A DNA stretch of 64,000 bases. Source: an uncultured SAR116 cluster alpha proteobacterium. Lineage in GTDB: Bacteria; Pseudomonadota; Alphaproteobacteria; Puniceispirillales; Marisalimonadaceae. Positions 36,975 through 48,069 of this stretch are shown piece after piece (within the stretch, counting starts at the first letter, position 1; every line of letters starts with the position of its first letter). A program made the position numbers and the translations under genes. Location of the stretch: NCBI GenBank assembly GCA_902619805.1, contig CACNGC010000007.1, positions 21,319 to 85,318 of the forward strand, written 5' to 3'. The notes under the pieces were generated by a model. It was not told where the DNA came from, did no database searches, and saw only the letters and a program-made list of their open reading frames with translations.

Positions 36975-37002
36975 TTTGTAACCTTAAAGTTTTAAGACTT
37001 TG

Positions 37003-38310
37003 CTAAAAAGCTAATAAACTTCCCTTTGCAGTAAGAAATAAAAGATTTCCATCAACTGGAATAGGAGGGACAGACAACTCATCAAGATACAAAGTGTCAA
37101 TTTCAGATCCATTATTAGCATTAACAACATTAATTATGCCTTTTTGATTTGTTATTAAAAGTTTTGAATCCACTAAAGTTGGTCCTTTGTAAACACTTAT
37201 TTCTTTTTCTGAAAAAAAAGATTTTTCATTGACATAAGATGGATATTGTTTTTTCCATCTTAGTTTTCCAGTATCTGTATCAACAGCTGCTAGAAGTCCT
37301 AAATTTCCCATTATAAAAATAGTTTTTCCTGAAATTGTAGGAGTCTCAAATCCACCAATGGGTATATACCATAGTTTTTTTGAAGTTTTTAAATCAAAAG
37401 CTGCAGTAAATCCCGACTGTGAAACTAAAAATAATTTTCCTTTATAATAAATAGGGTTAGCAACTATGTCACCAGAATGGAAAAGTATTGGCAATTGTTT
37501 ATTTGAAGATATATTTTCGCTCCATAAAACTTCTCCAGTATTAATTGCAATAACAAAAAAAGTTCCACCTGTACCAGGAACAATTACTTTGTTTTTTACC
37601 ACTAATGGCCTTGCAGTTGTATAAACAGAATTATATTCGCTACCTAAAAAAACATTCCATACAAGTTTACCATTTCTATTGTTAAATGATAAAAAATTAC
37701 CATCAAAATCACTAACAAAAAGGTAATTTTTGTAAGATGTAATTCCTCCCCTAAATGGAAGTTCATTTTTCTTTTCCCATATTACAGTTCCATCAACGCC
37801 ATTGATAGCTAAAAGTTCTCGAGAACCATTATGAGCATATAATGTAACAGTGTTGTTTTTATTTTTTATTCCTGCGATAGCTGGAGTTCCAACAATTGTA
37901 TCTTCTAAATCATTAAAAATTTGTTTTTTCCATACAATTTTCCCGTCAGTGGAATTTATTTTAAATAAATAACCATTGATATTTAATAAATATATGTAAG
38001 ACGCGTAATATAAAGGATCTGGTAAGTAAGGATTTTTGTCATCAATATATTGATCAGTATCAATTTGCCACTTTTTTTTTAAAGGAAAATTAATTTCTGA
38101 ATTAATTAAATTATAAGATTTAGAATTTAAGATCTCTTGTAAATTACTTAAATTATCAAGTTTAGAATTTTCTCTATATTCTTTATTTACAAACGAAATT
38201 TCATTTTTTGGTTGAAAGATATTTATATAATTTGATTGATTTAAAGTTTCATCCTTTGAGCAACTCAAAAGAAATATGAAAGTTAAAAAAATAATAAATT
38301 TATTTGGCAT
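37003..38310 (-). CDS. bamB: BamB-like outer-membrane assembly lipoprotein (PQQ beta-propeller)
   Basis: BamB is the beta-propeller subunit of the BAM complex that inserts outer-membrane proteins. The N-terminus is a lipoprotein signal with a lipobox-like F-L-L-S-C-S (cysteine at about residue 17). Blade repeats of the PQQ type follow, such as T-D-G-K-I-V-W-K-K, V-D-G-T-V-I-W-E-K, R-N-G-K-L-V-W-N and T-G-K-L-R-W-K-K. The position between a YfgM-like gene and der is the usual one. Its start overlaps the end of the upstream gene by 11 bases. Confidence 0.88.
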   Translation of the reverse strand: MPNKFIIFLTFIFLLSCSKDETLNQSNYINIFQPKNEISFVNKEYRENSKLDNLSNLQEILNSKSYNLINSEINFPLKKKWQIDTDQYIDDKNPYLPDPLYYASYIYLLNINGYLFKINSTDGKIVWKKQIFNDLEDTIVGTPAIAGIKNKNNTVTLYAHNGSRELLAINGVDGTVIWEKKNELPFRGGITSYKNYLFVSDFDGNFLSFNNRNGKLVWNVFLGSEYNSVYTTARPLVVKNKVIVPGTGGTFFVIAINTGEVLWSENISSNKQLPILFHSGDIVANPIYYKGKLFLVSQSGFTAAFDLKTSKKLWYIPIGGFETPTISGKTIFIMGNLGLLAAVDTDTGKLRWKKQYPSYVNEKSFFSEKEISVYKGPTLVDSKLLITNQKGIINVVNANNGSEIDTLYLDELSVPPIPVDGNLLFLTAKGSLLAF

Positions 38311-38950
38311 TGGTTTTATAAATTTTATGAATTAATTCTAGTCTATTCTTTTGCTCAAAGCTTAAATCAGATCTCTTTAATAATATATTAATAGCTGTTT
38401 GTGCTTTTTTAATTTTATCAAACTTTATGAATAACAAAACTTCTAATTCGGCGGCAACAATTTGAAGTTTGCTTGGGCTGTTTAAAATTGGTTCAAGTAA
38501 TAATTTTTGTTGATCAAATGAACTTTTATTATCTTTTAACACACTTAAAATTCTTGATAAATTTCTATAGAAAATATCTATTCTTTCATTATCATAAATA
38601 TTTTTATAATTTATTAACATTTGATCTATCTTTCCATTTTGATAATTAGTCTCGGCTAAACCAAAAAGAGAAAGGACACCATACCCACTTTTGTCATTCT
38701 GTGAATTTTTTAAAAATAAATTATGACTCTTTAAATAATTTTTATCTTCTAGTTTTTTAAGTGCTTGGAAATATTGCGCTGAAGCTACTTCTATTTGCTT
38801 TTTATTCCATGTGGTATAAGCATGATATGAACCTAATAATACAATGAGAATTATAATTAAAGTAATGATGAATTTTGAATATTTTTTCCAAGTTTGAATT
38901 AATTGATCCTGTTTTAATTCTTCAGAAACTTCATCAAAAATATCAGCCAT
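38300..38950 (-). CDS. YfgM-like membrane-anchored TPR protein
   Basis: The 216-residue protein has a cytoplasmic N-terminus (M-A-D-I-F-D-E-V-S-E-E-L-K-Q-D), one transmembrane segment at about 27-46 and a periplasmic helical region of tetratricopeptide-like repeats. This is the layout of the YfgM family, which interacts with the Sec translocon and periplasmic chaperones. The N-terminal acidic patch followed by Y-S-K-F-I-I is typical of alphaproteobacterial members. It is first in the operon with bamB and der. Confidence 0.82.
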   Translation of the reverse strand: MADIFDEVSEELKQDQLIQTWKKYSKFIITLIIILIVLLGSYHAYTTWNKKQIEVASAQYFQALKKLEDKNYLKSHNLFLKNSQNDKSGYGVLSLFGLAETNYQNGKIDQMLINYKNIYDNERIDIFYRNLSRILSVLKDNKSSFDQQKLLLEPILNSPSKLQIVAAELEVLLFIKFDKIKKAQTAINILLKRSDLSFEQKNRLELIHKIYKTNAK

Positions 38951-39082
38951 ATTTATCCCACAAAAAAATTTATTAAAAATAAATATATCTAAACTTTTAT
39001 TAACAAAAGATCAAATGAATATCATTATTATTGGACAACATTATTAATTAAATTATAGGATAATTAAAATTTTGGGAATTTT

Positions 39083-39487
39083 ATGAACATTTTTAAGCTA
39101 GAAATTAAAAGCTCAATTGCATCAAACAATAATAAAAGTGCAGGAAAACCTAGTGAAATTATTAAAAAAATTGAAAAAAGGATTGTATTTTTTTCTAAGT
39201 TAGAACTCACTTCCATTTTAAATTTATATAGCAAACAAGTCTCAAAGGGGTATTGGAGAGACTATGCATTAGATAGCAAAATTGATAATGCTATTTTTTC
39301 AATATACAGACACACTCATGACAAACCTATGTTCCAAATTATAAAAAATAGTCAAAAAGGATTCAGAAACAAGCCTAGTTTTTATATAAAGAAAGGTGAA
39401 GAAATTGTAAGTAAAAGCAAAAGCTTGTTTACAATTTTATCAAATTTTGAGAAAAAATTAAGTATCAAAAAATTAAGAAAATATTAA
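39083..39487 (+). CDS. DUF2794 family protein (alphaproteobacterial)
   Basis: The family has no known function. The 134-residue protein carries the DUF2794 core: L-N-L-Y-S-K-Q-V-S-K-G-Y-W-R-D-Y-A-L-D, with A-I-F-S-I-Y-R and a later P-S-F-Y-I-K-K-G-E-E-I-V. It is basic and has no membrane segment. GGGAATTTT precedes the ATG. It is followed closely by a DUF3126 gene, another family of this class. Confidence 0.85.
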   Translation: MNIFKLEIKSSIASNNNKSAGKPSEIIKKIEKRIVFFSKLELTSILNLYSKQVSKGYWRDYALDSKIDNAIFSIYRHTHDKPMFQIIKNSQKGFRNKPSFYIKKGEEIVSKSKSLFTILSNFEKKLSIKKLRKY

Positions 39488-39540
39488 TTTAGTTGAATAT
39501 AAATATCGTACAAGAAACATTAATTATTGGGAAAATAAAA

Positions 39541-39753
39541 ATGGATAGAAATACATTAAGTAAAATTCAGAATTATTTAAGGCTTACATTAGGTTCAAAG
39601 CAACTAAAAGTTGAAGGCAGGGAAAATAAAGTTGATTCAGCTGATGTTACAATAAATGGGGAGTTTCTTGGTGTTATATTTGAAGACAAAGAAGATGGTG
39701 ATATTTGCTATCATTTTAATATGACTATTTTAGATATTGATTTAAAAGACTAA
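39541..39753 (+). CDS. DUF3126 family protein (alphaproteobacterial)
   Basis: The 70-residue protein from the ATG at 39541 reads M-D-R-N-T-L-S-K-I-Q-N-Y-L-R, then F-L-G-V-I-F-E-D-K-E-D-G-D and F-N-M-T-I-L-D-I-D-L, matching the DUF3126 family along its length. GGGAAA lies about 6 bases upstream. An in-frame TTG 48 bases earlier would add residues foreign to the family. The function is unknown. Confidence 0.88.
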   Translation: MDRNTLSKIQNYLRLTLGSKQLKVEGRENKVDSADVTINGEFLGVIFEDKEDGDICYHFNMTILDIDLKD

Positions 39754-39757
39754 AACA

Positions 39758-40315
39758 TTATAGCGATGATAAAATATCGATAATTATTGATTTTATAAGT
39801 AAAAAATCAAAAGGTATAGTAAAAAAACCTAGAAGTATTATTGGAATAAGCAAAATAAAAACCAATATCTTAAATCTTAATAAAGATGAACTTTTTACTT
39901 TATTTTTCTGTATGTTTTTATTTTGGCTAACATTTCTTTCAAGCTTTTCAACTTTTTGTGACAACTCTAATATTACCTCAACCGCTTCATTGAATTTATT
40001 TGCAAGCAATAAAAACTGAGCATCATTATCATTAACAGTTCTATTAATATTTTGATTTTCTGTTTTATCTTTATGATGAACTAGATTTTCAGAATTATTT
40101 TGAGTAGAGTTTGATAAAATTTCCTTATTTTGTTCAGTCACAGTTTCTTTGTCGGAGCCTCTTTCTTTTTTATTGTCGTCTTGATTGCTGCTTTCAAACT
40201 CTGACATTAGATTATTATTGAAAGAATCTTGTTTTGTAACATTAAGATTGTTATCCTCTCTCATTTTAAGTATTCTATTTCTTAAATCTAAACTATCATT
40301 CATTTTTATAACCAT
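39758..40315 (-). CDS. Tail-anchored coiled-coil protein with DLRxRIxKMR motif, unknown function
   Basis: I do not recognise a named family. The 185 residues start with a short helix, S-L-D-L-R-N-R-I-L-K-M-R-E-D. They continue with a long Asn/Gln/Glu-rich disordered region (about 20-100), a coiled coil (about 105-135, A-N-K-F-N-E-A-V-E-V-I-L-E-L-S-Q-K-V), and a C-terminal hydrophobic hairpin (about 145-180). The N-terminal motif is nearly the same as in the protein at 28244-28618, which also ends in a membrane segment. An ATG at 40303 is an equally good start. Confidence 0.7.
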   Translation of the reverse strand: MVIKMNDSLDLRNRILKMREDNNLNVTKQDSFNNNLMSEFESSNQDDNKKERGSDKETVTEQNKEILSNSTQNNSENLVHHKDKTENQNINRTVNDNDAQFLLLANKFNEAVEVILELSQKVEKLERNVSQNKNIQKNKVKSSSLLRFKILVFILLIPIILLGFFTIPFDFLLIKSIIIDILSSL

Positions 40316-40361
40316 TAATTTATATAACTAACTATTTACGACATAATTTAAATAGATTTAA

Positions 40362-40649
40362 CTAATCATATTTAAATTTATTGAATCCTTCATCTATTAA
40401 AAGCTGTCTTTTCTTTTTTATACCCCCTTTACCACTATACCCTCCTAAAAACCCATCAGATCTAATTACTCTATGACATGGTATTTCAATAATTAATGGA
40501 TTTTTAGCACATGCATTGGCTACAGCCCTAGAAGAATTAGGCTTACCTAAAATACAAGCAATTTCTTTATAGGTTTTAACACTGCCTTTGGGAATTTTTC
40601 TAATCTCTTCCCAAACTGTTAATTGAAATTTTGTGCCTTTAAGTTTCAT
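40362..40649 (-). CDS. Short MGMT-type protein (methylated-DNA cysteine methyltransferase DNA-binding domain)
   Basis: The 95 residues cover only the C-terminal DNA-binding domain of O6-alkylguanine transferases: F-Q-L-T-V-W-E-E-I-R-K-I-P-K-G-S-V-K-T-Y, then the active-site I-P-C-H-R-V-I and G-G-Y-S-G-K. The cysteine acceptor is present, unlike the alkyltransferase-like proteins in which it is replaced by Trp. The N-terminal ribonuclease-like domain of full-length Ogt or Ada is absent. It may be an active short repair enzyme. Confidence 0.88.
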   Translation of the reverse strand: MKLKGTKFQLTVWEEIRKIPKGSVKTYKEIACILGKPNSSRAVANACAKNPLIIEIPCHRVIRSDGFLGGYSGKGGIKKKRQLLIDEGFNKFKYD

Positions 40650-40673
40650 GTTTATTTATTCTTTTATTAAAAA

Positions 40674-41207
40674 TTAATCTTTTGGTATGTAATTTATTTC
40701 TTTTGTTTCAAACTTCATTTTCTTCCACCTAATTCTCTGTTGACTAATATATTTAAGATACAATTCTTCTTTTTTCCCATACTCAAAACCGACTGTTTTA
40801 TTAAGAAAATATCCACCTTCAATTGGAATATTTATATATGAATATTCTTCTTTATCTTTTTCTCCTCTAGTAATTAAATGAGTTTTTTCATTTTCGTCAA
40901 TAATTCTCCAAAAATCTTTAATTTCAAATTTTCGCTCAAGAATTACTTTTAAAGTTTCATTAAATGTAACAAACTGATGCCTGACAAACTTTTTATTTGC
41001 CCTCTTAAATTTAGTAACTTTTTTAAAATTATTTTTTTTATATTCCTCATAACATTGTTTAGATATGCTTGTTATTCTCATCAAACTATATTCACCAGAA
41101 AAAAGAGCTTTTAAAACAACTTTTTTCTTTTCTATTGAGAAATTACTATCAAAAATTTGTGAATACAGATTATAAAATTCGTCCGATTTATAATTCCAGA
41201 ATCTCAT
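40674..41207 (-). CDS. Orphan protein of unknown function
   Basis: I do not recognise this 177-residue protein. It is Lys- and aromatic-rich with no signal peptide or membrane segment, beginning M-R-F-W-N-Y-K-S-D-E-F-Y-N-L-Y. A basic stretch (F-K-K-V-T-K-F-K-R-A-N-K-K-F-V-R) lies near residues 60-75. It follows 24 bases before the MGMT-like gene and opens a gene-poor stretch that also holds the broken FkbM gene, so it may be part of an accessory patch. Confidence 0.6.
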   Translation of the reverse strand: MRFWNYKSDEFYNLYSQIFDSNFSIEKKKVVLKALFSGEYSLMRITSISKQCYEEYKKNNFKKVTKFKRANKKFVRHQFVTFNETLKVILERKFEIKDFWRIIDENEKTHLITRGEKDKEEYSYINIPIEGGYFLNKTVGFEYGKKEELYLKYISQQRIRWKKMKFETKEINYIPKD

Positions 41208-41546
41208 TATAATTTGGCTTATAGTAAGTTAGAAGATTTAGTTATTTAAATAATAAAAAGAGTATAATGTTTTAGATTTTATGCAACTTAGTTATTAAAA
41301 GTGAAGAGAAAAAATTACAAATTAAGATTATTAATATTAAACAAGTTAATAATGAATTTTATATAATTTTATTTAATCTACTCCCATTAAATAGTAGTAA
41401 TAGGACAAGGCATTCATTTATATAGTATTTTAAAAACTTCCTAATAAGTATCTAACGGGTCCCATCGTTTAAGTATACGAAGGTAATTATTAAAACCCAA
41501 AAAATTATCAATGCTTTAGTGAAAAGGCAAATAGATAGTTGCTAAA
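41208..41546 (+). other. Gene-poor stretch with no recognised feature
   Basis: This 339-base interval between the orphan gene and the FkbM pseudogene has no convincing open frame, tRNA, strong hairpin terminator or repeat that I can see. Confidence 0.6.
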
Positions 41547-42281
41547 TTAAAGAACGCGCTTAAATAAATAATCATGTGAAGAAAATTTCTTTTCTAATAT
41601 GTATCCATGCTGATCTAAAAAATTCTCTATTCTTTTTATATCTCTCGCCTCAATCAACATGAATTTGAATGAAAATTCATCGAAATCAACACCTTTCAAA
41701 ACTTCGATTTCTGCTCCTTCAACATCAAGCGACAAAAAATCAATTTCTTTTGGCGCATTAGATTTTTTTAAAGTAGAAGTAAGTGATTCTGCAACAGCAC
41801 CAAACGCAAACACATTTTCAGTAACTGATAAGAACTTTTTGCAGCTTTGTATATGAGAAACCTTATCTTCTAAATCCAACTCTAAATTTTCTGAAATAGA
41901 CATGAGATTTACGTATTTGATATCGACATATTTGTCTTTGTAATCAAAACTCACACAAGCATTACAAAAGATATTATCTTCTGCACTTCTTTGTTCTTTG
42001 CAGAGCAGATAATTATGTGGCGATGGCTCAATCAGAACGCCTCGCCAATTCCTCTTCATTTCAAAGTAGAGTGAATTTGACTGCGAAACACCATCGTTTG
42101 CTCCTAATTCGACAAAGAAACCATTATCGTAATTTACGTATAGCTCTAATTGTTTATCGAGTTGGTCAATTGAGAAGTACCCACCTTTGAACTATTTTAT
42201 TAAATAATCTATTCTTCGAAAAAAACTTTGCCTCGCATTTCCTAAAACTATTTTTAAAATTTTGCTAATTATTCGTCTCAT
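41547..42281 (-). pseudogene. FkbM-family methyltransferase interrupted by an in-frame TAG
   Basis: FkbM-type SAM-dependent methyltransferases modify sugars or secondary metabolites. Reading from the ATG at 42281, the frame runs 29 codons, meets TAG (42192-42194), then continues in the same frame with no start codon through G-G-Y-F-S-I-D-Q-L and the SAM motif F-F-V-E-L-G-A-N-D-G to a stop at 41547. The part after the next ATG (42059) is 170 residues, with I-D-F-L-S-L-D-V-E-G-A-E-I-E-V-L typical of the family but without the SAM motif. An even earlier in-frame ATG exists at 42338. Composition looks slightly richer in CG dinucleotides than the neighbours. A sequencing error or amber suppression would also explain it. 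Confidence 0.75.
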
Positions 42282-42541
42282 AAATTGATTCCGTCTTTTC
42301 CGCACATACTTACTTATCGCAACTATAACTCTTATCATGCTATTTTATATATGAAAAAATAGACTTAACCAACGTAAAACGCAAAATTTTAACTCTTTTT
42401 GCCAAATTTCAGCGAAACCAATCGTATCTTTATCTACGCTATTCGTTTCAAAAATATTAAAACGGAGATTACGGCTTGATAAGCTAAAGTTCAGACTGCT
42501 TTTGTAATATATATTAAAAACAATGGTTTAGGAAACAGGAA

Positions 42542-44104
42542 CTACTCCCATTCAATAGTTCCTGGAGGTTTTGAAGTTATATCATATGTAACTCTATTGA
42601 TACCTTTAACGTTATTAATTATAGCTGTTGCGGTTTCACTTAAAAAATCATGTGTAAACGGATAGTAATCTGCAGTCATACCATCTAATGATGTAACGGC
42701 CCTTAATGCACATACATAATCATATGTTCTCGTATCACCCATCACTCCAACAGTTTTAACTGGTAAAATTACTGTAAATGCTTGCCATATTTTATTGTAT
42801 AATCCATGTTTTTTAATCTGTTGAATATATATTGAGTCTGCATTTCTTAAAATATTTAATTTTTCATCTGTAATTTCACCTGGACATCTTATTGCTAACC
42901 CAGGACCAGGAAAAGGATGTCTATCTAAAAAATCTTTTGGAATACCTAACTCTTTTCCTAAAAGCCTTACTTCGTCTTTGAACAATTCTCTAAGAGGTTC
43001 AAGTAAATCTAAATCCATTTTTTCTGGTAATCCACCAACATTATGATGTGATTTTATAGTTACAGATGGGCCTCCAGAAAAACTGACGCTTTCAATAACA
43101 TCAGGATATAGAGTTCCTTGGGCAAGAAAGCAAACATCACCAATCTGTAAAGCATGTTTTTCAAATACTTGAATAAATAACTTGCCAATTATTTTTCGCT
43201 TTTTTTCAGGATCTTTTATTCCCTTTAAGTTAGACAGAAAAAGGTTCTTTTCATCTGCCTCTATTAAATTTAATTTATAATATTGTTTATATAACTTTAA
43301 AACCTCTTCGCTTTCATTTTTTCTCATCAAACCATTATTTACGTAGATACATGTTAATTGATTACCAATAGCTTTATTTATAAGTATTGCTGTTACTGAA
43401 CTATCTACACCACCAGATAATGCACAAATTACTTTTTTATTTCCTACTTTCATTTTTATTTCTTCTAAAGATTGTTGAAGATAAGATTGCATACTCCAAT
43501 TAAAAGAAAAATTTGATAATTTAAGAAAATTTTTGATTAATACTTTTCCATTTAATGTATGAAAAACTTCTGGGTGGAATTGAACTCCATAAAAATGTTT
43601 TTTTTCATTTCCAATTATTGCATAAGGTGCGTTTTCAGAAATACAGTATACCTCAAAATCTTCAGGTATGCTTGCTACATGATCACCGTGAGACATCCAA
43701 ACTTCTTCTTTCCCTTCATCTAAAAACAAACCTTCTAGAAATTTAATATCTTTACTTTTGTTATTTATATTTACGAAAGATTTTCCGAATTCTGATGTTC
43801 CAGATCCAGAAACAACTGATCCCCCTAACATTTTCATCATTATTTGTTGTCCATAACAAATTCCTAAAATAGGAATTTCTAAATCATAAATACTTAAGGG
43901 TGGCTTTGGCGCGTTATCATTTAATACACTTGCTGGGCCCCCAGAGAGAATAATTGCTTTAGGATTAAATTTTTGCAAAAATTCGTCATTTACCTTGTTA
44001 AACGGATGTATTTCACAATAAACATTTAACTCCCTTAAACGTCTTGCGATTAATTGAGTAACTTGGCTGCCAAAATCAATTATTAAAACAAATTCGTTTT
44101 CCAT
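42542..44104 (-). CDS. guaA: GMP synthase (glutamine-hydrolysing)
   Basis: GuaA aminates XMP to GMP. The 520-residue protein has an N-terminal class I glutamine amidotransferase domain with the catalytic cysteine in G-I-C-Y-G-Q-Q and the His/Glu pair in G-V-Q-F-H-P-E. The ATP pyrophosphatase domain has the P-loop S-G-G-V-D-S-S-V, and the C-terminal dimerisation domain ends P-P-G-T-I-E-W-E. It is separated from guaB by the rsmB-like gene on the same strand. Confidence 0.97.
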   Translation of the reverse strand: MENEFVLIIDFGSQVTQLIARRLRELNVYCEIHPFNKVNDEFLQKFNPKAIILSGGPASVLNDNAPKPPLSIYDLEIPILGICYGQQIMMKMLGGSVVSGSGTSEFGKSFVNINNKSKDIKFLEGLFLDEGKEEVWMSHGDHVASIPEDFEVYCISENAPYAIIGNEKKHFYGVQFHPEVFHTLNGKVLIKNFLKLSNFSFNWSMQSYLQQSLEEIKMKVGNKKVICALSGGVDSSVTAILINKAIGNQLTCIYVNNGLMRKNESEEVLKLYKQYYKLNLIEADEKNLFLSNLKGIKDPEKKRKIIGKLFIQVFEKHALQIGDVCFLAQGTLYPDVIESVSFSGGPSVTIKSHHNVGGLPEKMDLDLLEPLRELFKDEVRLLGKELGIPKDFLDRHPFPGPGLAIRCPGEITDEKLNILRNADSIYIQQIKKHGLYNKIWQAFTVILPVKTVGVMGDTRTYDYVCALRAVTSLDGMTADYYPFTHDFLSETATAIINNVKGINRVTYDITSKPPGTIEWE

Positions 44105-44135
44105 TAAGTAACTCTCTCTTCTGAAATTGATTATT

Positions 44136-45466
44136 CTATCTTTTTCTTTGAAACATTGAGATAAAAAAACCGTCCATTTTATGTATTGCAGGGTTAATAG
44201 TTATATTTTTTTTACCACTATCAAATGGATATTGAAAACTATTAGTTGAAGAGAAATTATCTTTCCACATGTTACTCATATCAATTTCAGAAAAATCACT
44301 ATTTACTGATATTTTAAATTTTTCAATTTGATCAACTCCCTCTTCAGGTAAAAACGAGCAAGTTACATATGCTAACTTACCTCCCGGTGCAACCATAGTT
44401 GATCCTTTTAATAGTAGTTCAGATTGAATATTAATTAATTCAGCTAATTTTTTTTTATTGAAATTAAATCTTGAGTCAGGACTTCTTGCCCATGTTCCTA
44501 TGCCAGAGCATGGAGCATCTATGAGAACTAAGTCAAATTTTTTTTCTAAACCTTTTGTACTCCAATTTAAATCAACCACACGTGTTTCAACATTATGAAC
44601 TCCTGCTCTTTTAAAACGTAATCTTGCCTGTTTTAATCTTTTTTGATTTATATCTAAAGATAAAATCCTTCCTTGATTTTTCATTATATCTGCTAAAACG
44701 AGAGATTTACCACCAGCGCCTGCACATATGTCAGCAACTTGCATTCCTGGTTTTGCACCCAAAATAAATGCTGACAATTGAGATGCCTCGCCTTGAATTT
44801 CTATATTACCAGACTTATAGAGTCTATTTCCATTTATAGGAAATCGTTTGAGAAGCCTTATACCTAGCGGAGAATATTTACTAATTTTAAATGGTACATT
44901 AATTTCTTTTAACAAATCCAAAATTTCATCTCTAGTTTTATTTTTTAGTGTATTAATCCGTAAATCAACAAAAGATTCTTGGTTTAAAGATAAAGCAACA
45001 TTTTTCCAATTAAACTTAAAATTTCTCTTTATGCTCGATAATAAAAATTCTGGAAGCTCATAATACACACATTCCGGCATTTCACTGTTAATAAATTTTT
45101 CGAAATTTAAATATTCTAAAAATTGTAAATTATCATCTTTAAAATTTTTATTTAATTTATTATTGAAAAAAAAAATTTTTTTTATTTTTGGTAAATCATT
45201 TTTGTAATCAACATTTAAAAAAAATAATTCTAAAATTATTTGTCTTTCAAAAGTAACTTTAAGATTATGATTTTTTAAATGCCAATTAATCTTATTACGA
45301 TTTTTAATTAAGTTCCAAAAACACTTGGATATAAATTTTCTATCTTTTGACCCTATATTTTTATTAGATCTGAAATAATTTTGAATTAATTTACTAGCAA
45401 TTTTAGATCCATGATCAAAAGATTTTAACAGCTCTAATACACATGAAAGTCTATCATAATCTAACA

Positions 45467-45467
<1 letters not shown>
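44136..45467 (-). CDS. RsmB-like 16S rRNA m5C methyltransferase (NOL1/NOP2/Sun family)
   Basis: The C-terminal SAM domain carries [12 protein letters not shown] (motif I), [10 protein letters not shown] (motif IV cysteine) and the catalytic [10 protein letters not shown] (motif VI). This is the double-cysteine arrangement of RNA m5C methyltransferases. The first 150 or so residues ([16 protein letters not shown]) resemble the NusB-like domain of RsmB in degenerate form. The protein has 443 residues. The ATG overlaps the guaB stop by one base. C967 as the target is inferred from the family. Confidence 0.88.
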
Positions 45468-46924
<1,457 letters not shown>

Positions 46925-47009
46925 CTATACTCGGTATTGGATTTAAAATTTATATCATAAAGTTTATATAAGTACTGTAGTAAATTTTGCAAAGTTTAAT
47001 TCTTTTAAT

Positions 47010-47708
47010 TTATTTTCCTTTAAAACCTAAAGCAATAACATATCCTTCAACTGATTCTTTTCGACTTGCATCAGGTTTGACGTGATGTACTTTAGAAAAG
47101 TTTTTTTGCATTAAATTTAAGGCTTCCTTTTCTGTTCCTCCTTTGAAACATTTAGCTAAAAAAACTCCATTCCTATTCAAATTCTCAATTGAAAAGTCTA
47201 AAGCAATTTCTAAAAGATGAGTGGTTCTTATATGATCGGTTTGTCTATGACCTGTTGTATTTGCTGCCATATCAGATAAAACAACATCTGGCTTCTGTCC
47301 CAATAATTCAATTAAATCATCACCAACTGTTTTATCATTGATATCTCCAATTATAGACTTACATCCAGAGATATCATCTGTTTTTAAAATATCTACTCCA
47401 ATAACTTTTTCATTACCTGCAATTGAAGAAACTTTTTCAGATGCTATTTGTAGCCAACCACCTGGGGCACATCCTAAGTCAATTACTGAAAGTCCGGGAA
47501 GTAAAAAATTAAATTTATCATTTATTTGTAAAAGTTTAAAAGCAGCTCTTGATTTATATCCTCTTTTTTGTGTCTCTAAGACATATGGATCATTGAGCTG
47601 TCGACCTATCCACCTAGTACTAGAAGATTTTCTCTTTTTATCTTTTTTTATTTTATTTAGTAATCCTCTGGAGCTTCCAAATGAACCAGAATTATTTTTA
47701 TTAGTCAT
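47010..47708 (-). CDS. rlmE: 23S rRNA (uridine 2'-O) methyltransferase RlmE (FtsJ/RrmJ)
   Basis: RlmE methylates U2552 of 23S rRNA late in 50S assembly. The 232-residue protein has the SAM motif V-I-D-L-G-C-A-P-G-G-W-L-Q, the lysine of the K-D-K-E set in R-A-A-F-K-L, the aspartate in L-S-D-M-A-A-N-T-T-G and the second lysine in F-L-A-K-C-F-K-G-G. Its ATG overlaps the end of hisI by 8 bases. Basic residues dominate the N-terminus. Confidence 0.95.
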   Translation of the reverse strand: MTNKNNSGSFGSSRGLLNKIKKDKKRKSSSTRWIGRQLNDPYVLETQKRGYKSRAAFKLLQINDKFNFLLPGLSVIDLGCAPGGWLQIASEKVSSIAGNEKVIGVDILKTDDISGCKSIIGDINDKTVGDDLIELLGQKPDVVLSDMAANTTGHRQTDHIRTTHLLEIALDFSIENLNRNGVFLAKCFKGGTEKEALNLMQKNFSKVHHVKPDASRKESVEGYVIALGFKGK

Positions 47709-48069
47709 TATGAATATCTTTTGCAGATTTAAAAAAACAGCTTTTTGCCCCTGTATGACAAGCAGAACCAGTTTGCTCTATTAAAGCGAGTATTGTGTCA
47801 TTGTCACAATCTAATCTTAGCTCATGAAGTTTTTGAAAATGCCCACTAGTTTCACCTTTTTGCCAGAGCTTTTGCCTCGAACGAGAGAAGTAATACATAT
47901 CTTTTGTGTCAATTGTTTTTTTTAAAGCCTCTTCGTTCATCCAAGCTAACATTAAAATAACACCTGTATGAACACACTGAGATATTACAGGTACCAAACC
48001 ATCTTTGTTAAAGTTTATATCTGAAGTTTGAAAATTTTCAGTACTTGAAATTGTGTAATTATTGATCAT
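47701..48069 (-). CDS. hisI: Phosphoribosyl-AMP cyclohydrolase HisI
   Basis: HisI opens the purine ring of PR-AMP in histidine synthesis. The 122-residue protein is the stand-alone form without the HisE domain. The family blocks are A-W-M-N-E-E-A-L-x-x-T, Y-F-S-R-S-R-x-x-L-W-x-K-G-E-T-S-G-H and L-D-C-D-N-D, with zinc-binding cysteines in D-C-D-N-D, S-A-C-H-T-G and S-C-F-F. It is tightly placed between an RND pump gene (ATGA overlap) and rlmE (8-base overlap). Confidence 0.96.
   Translation of the reverse strand: MINNYTISSTENFQTSDINFNKDGLVPVISQCVHTGVILMLAWMNEEALKKTIDTKDMYYFSRSRQKLWQKGETSGHFQKLHELRLDCDNDTILALIEQTGSACHTGAKSCFFKSAKDIHND

Noticed and set aside
41208..41546. tRNA or small RNA in the gene-poor stretch
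   Set aside because: No cloverleaf, CCA end or T-arm motif (GGTTCRA) could be found, and no GC-rich stable stem is visible.
47338..47784. 148-codon open frame antisense to rlmE and hisI
   Set aside because: It covers two well-supported genes on the other strand and its composition is that of a mirror frame.
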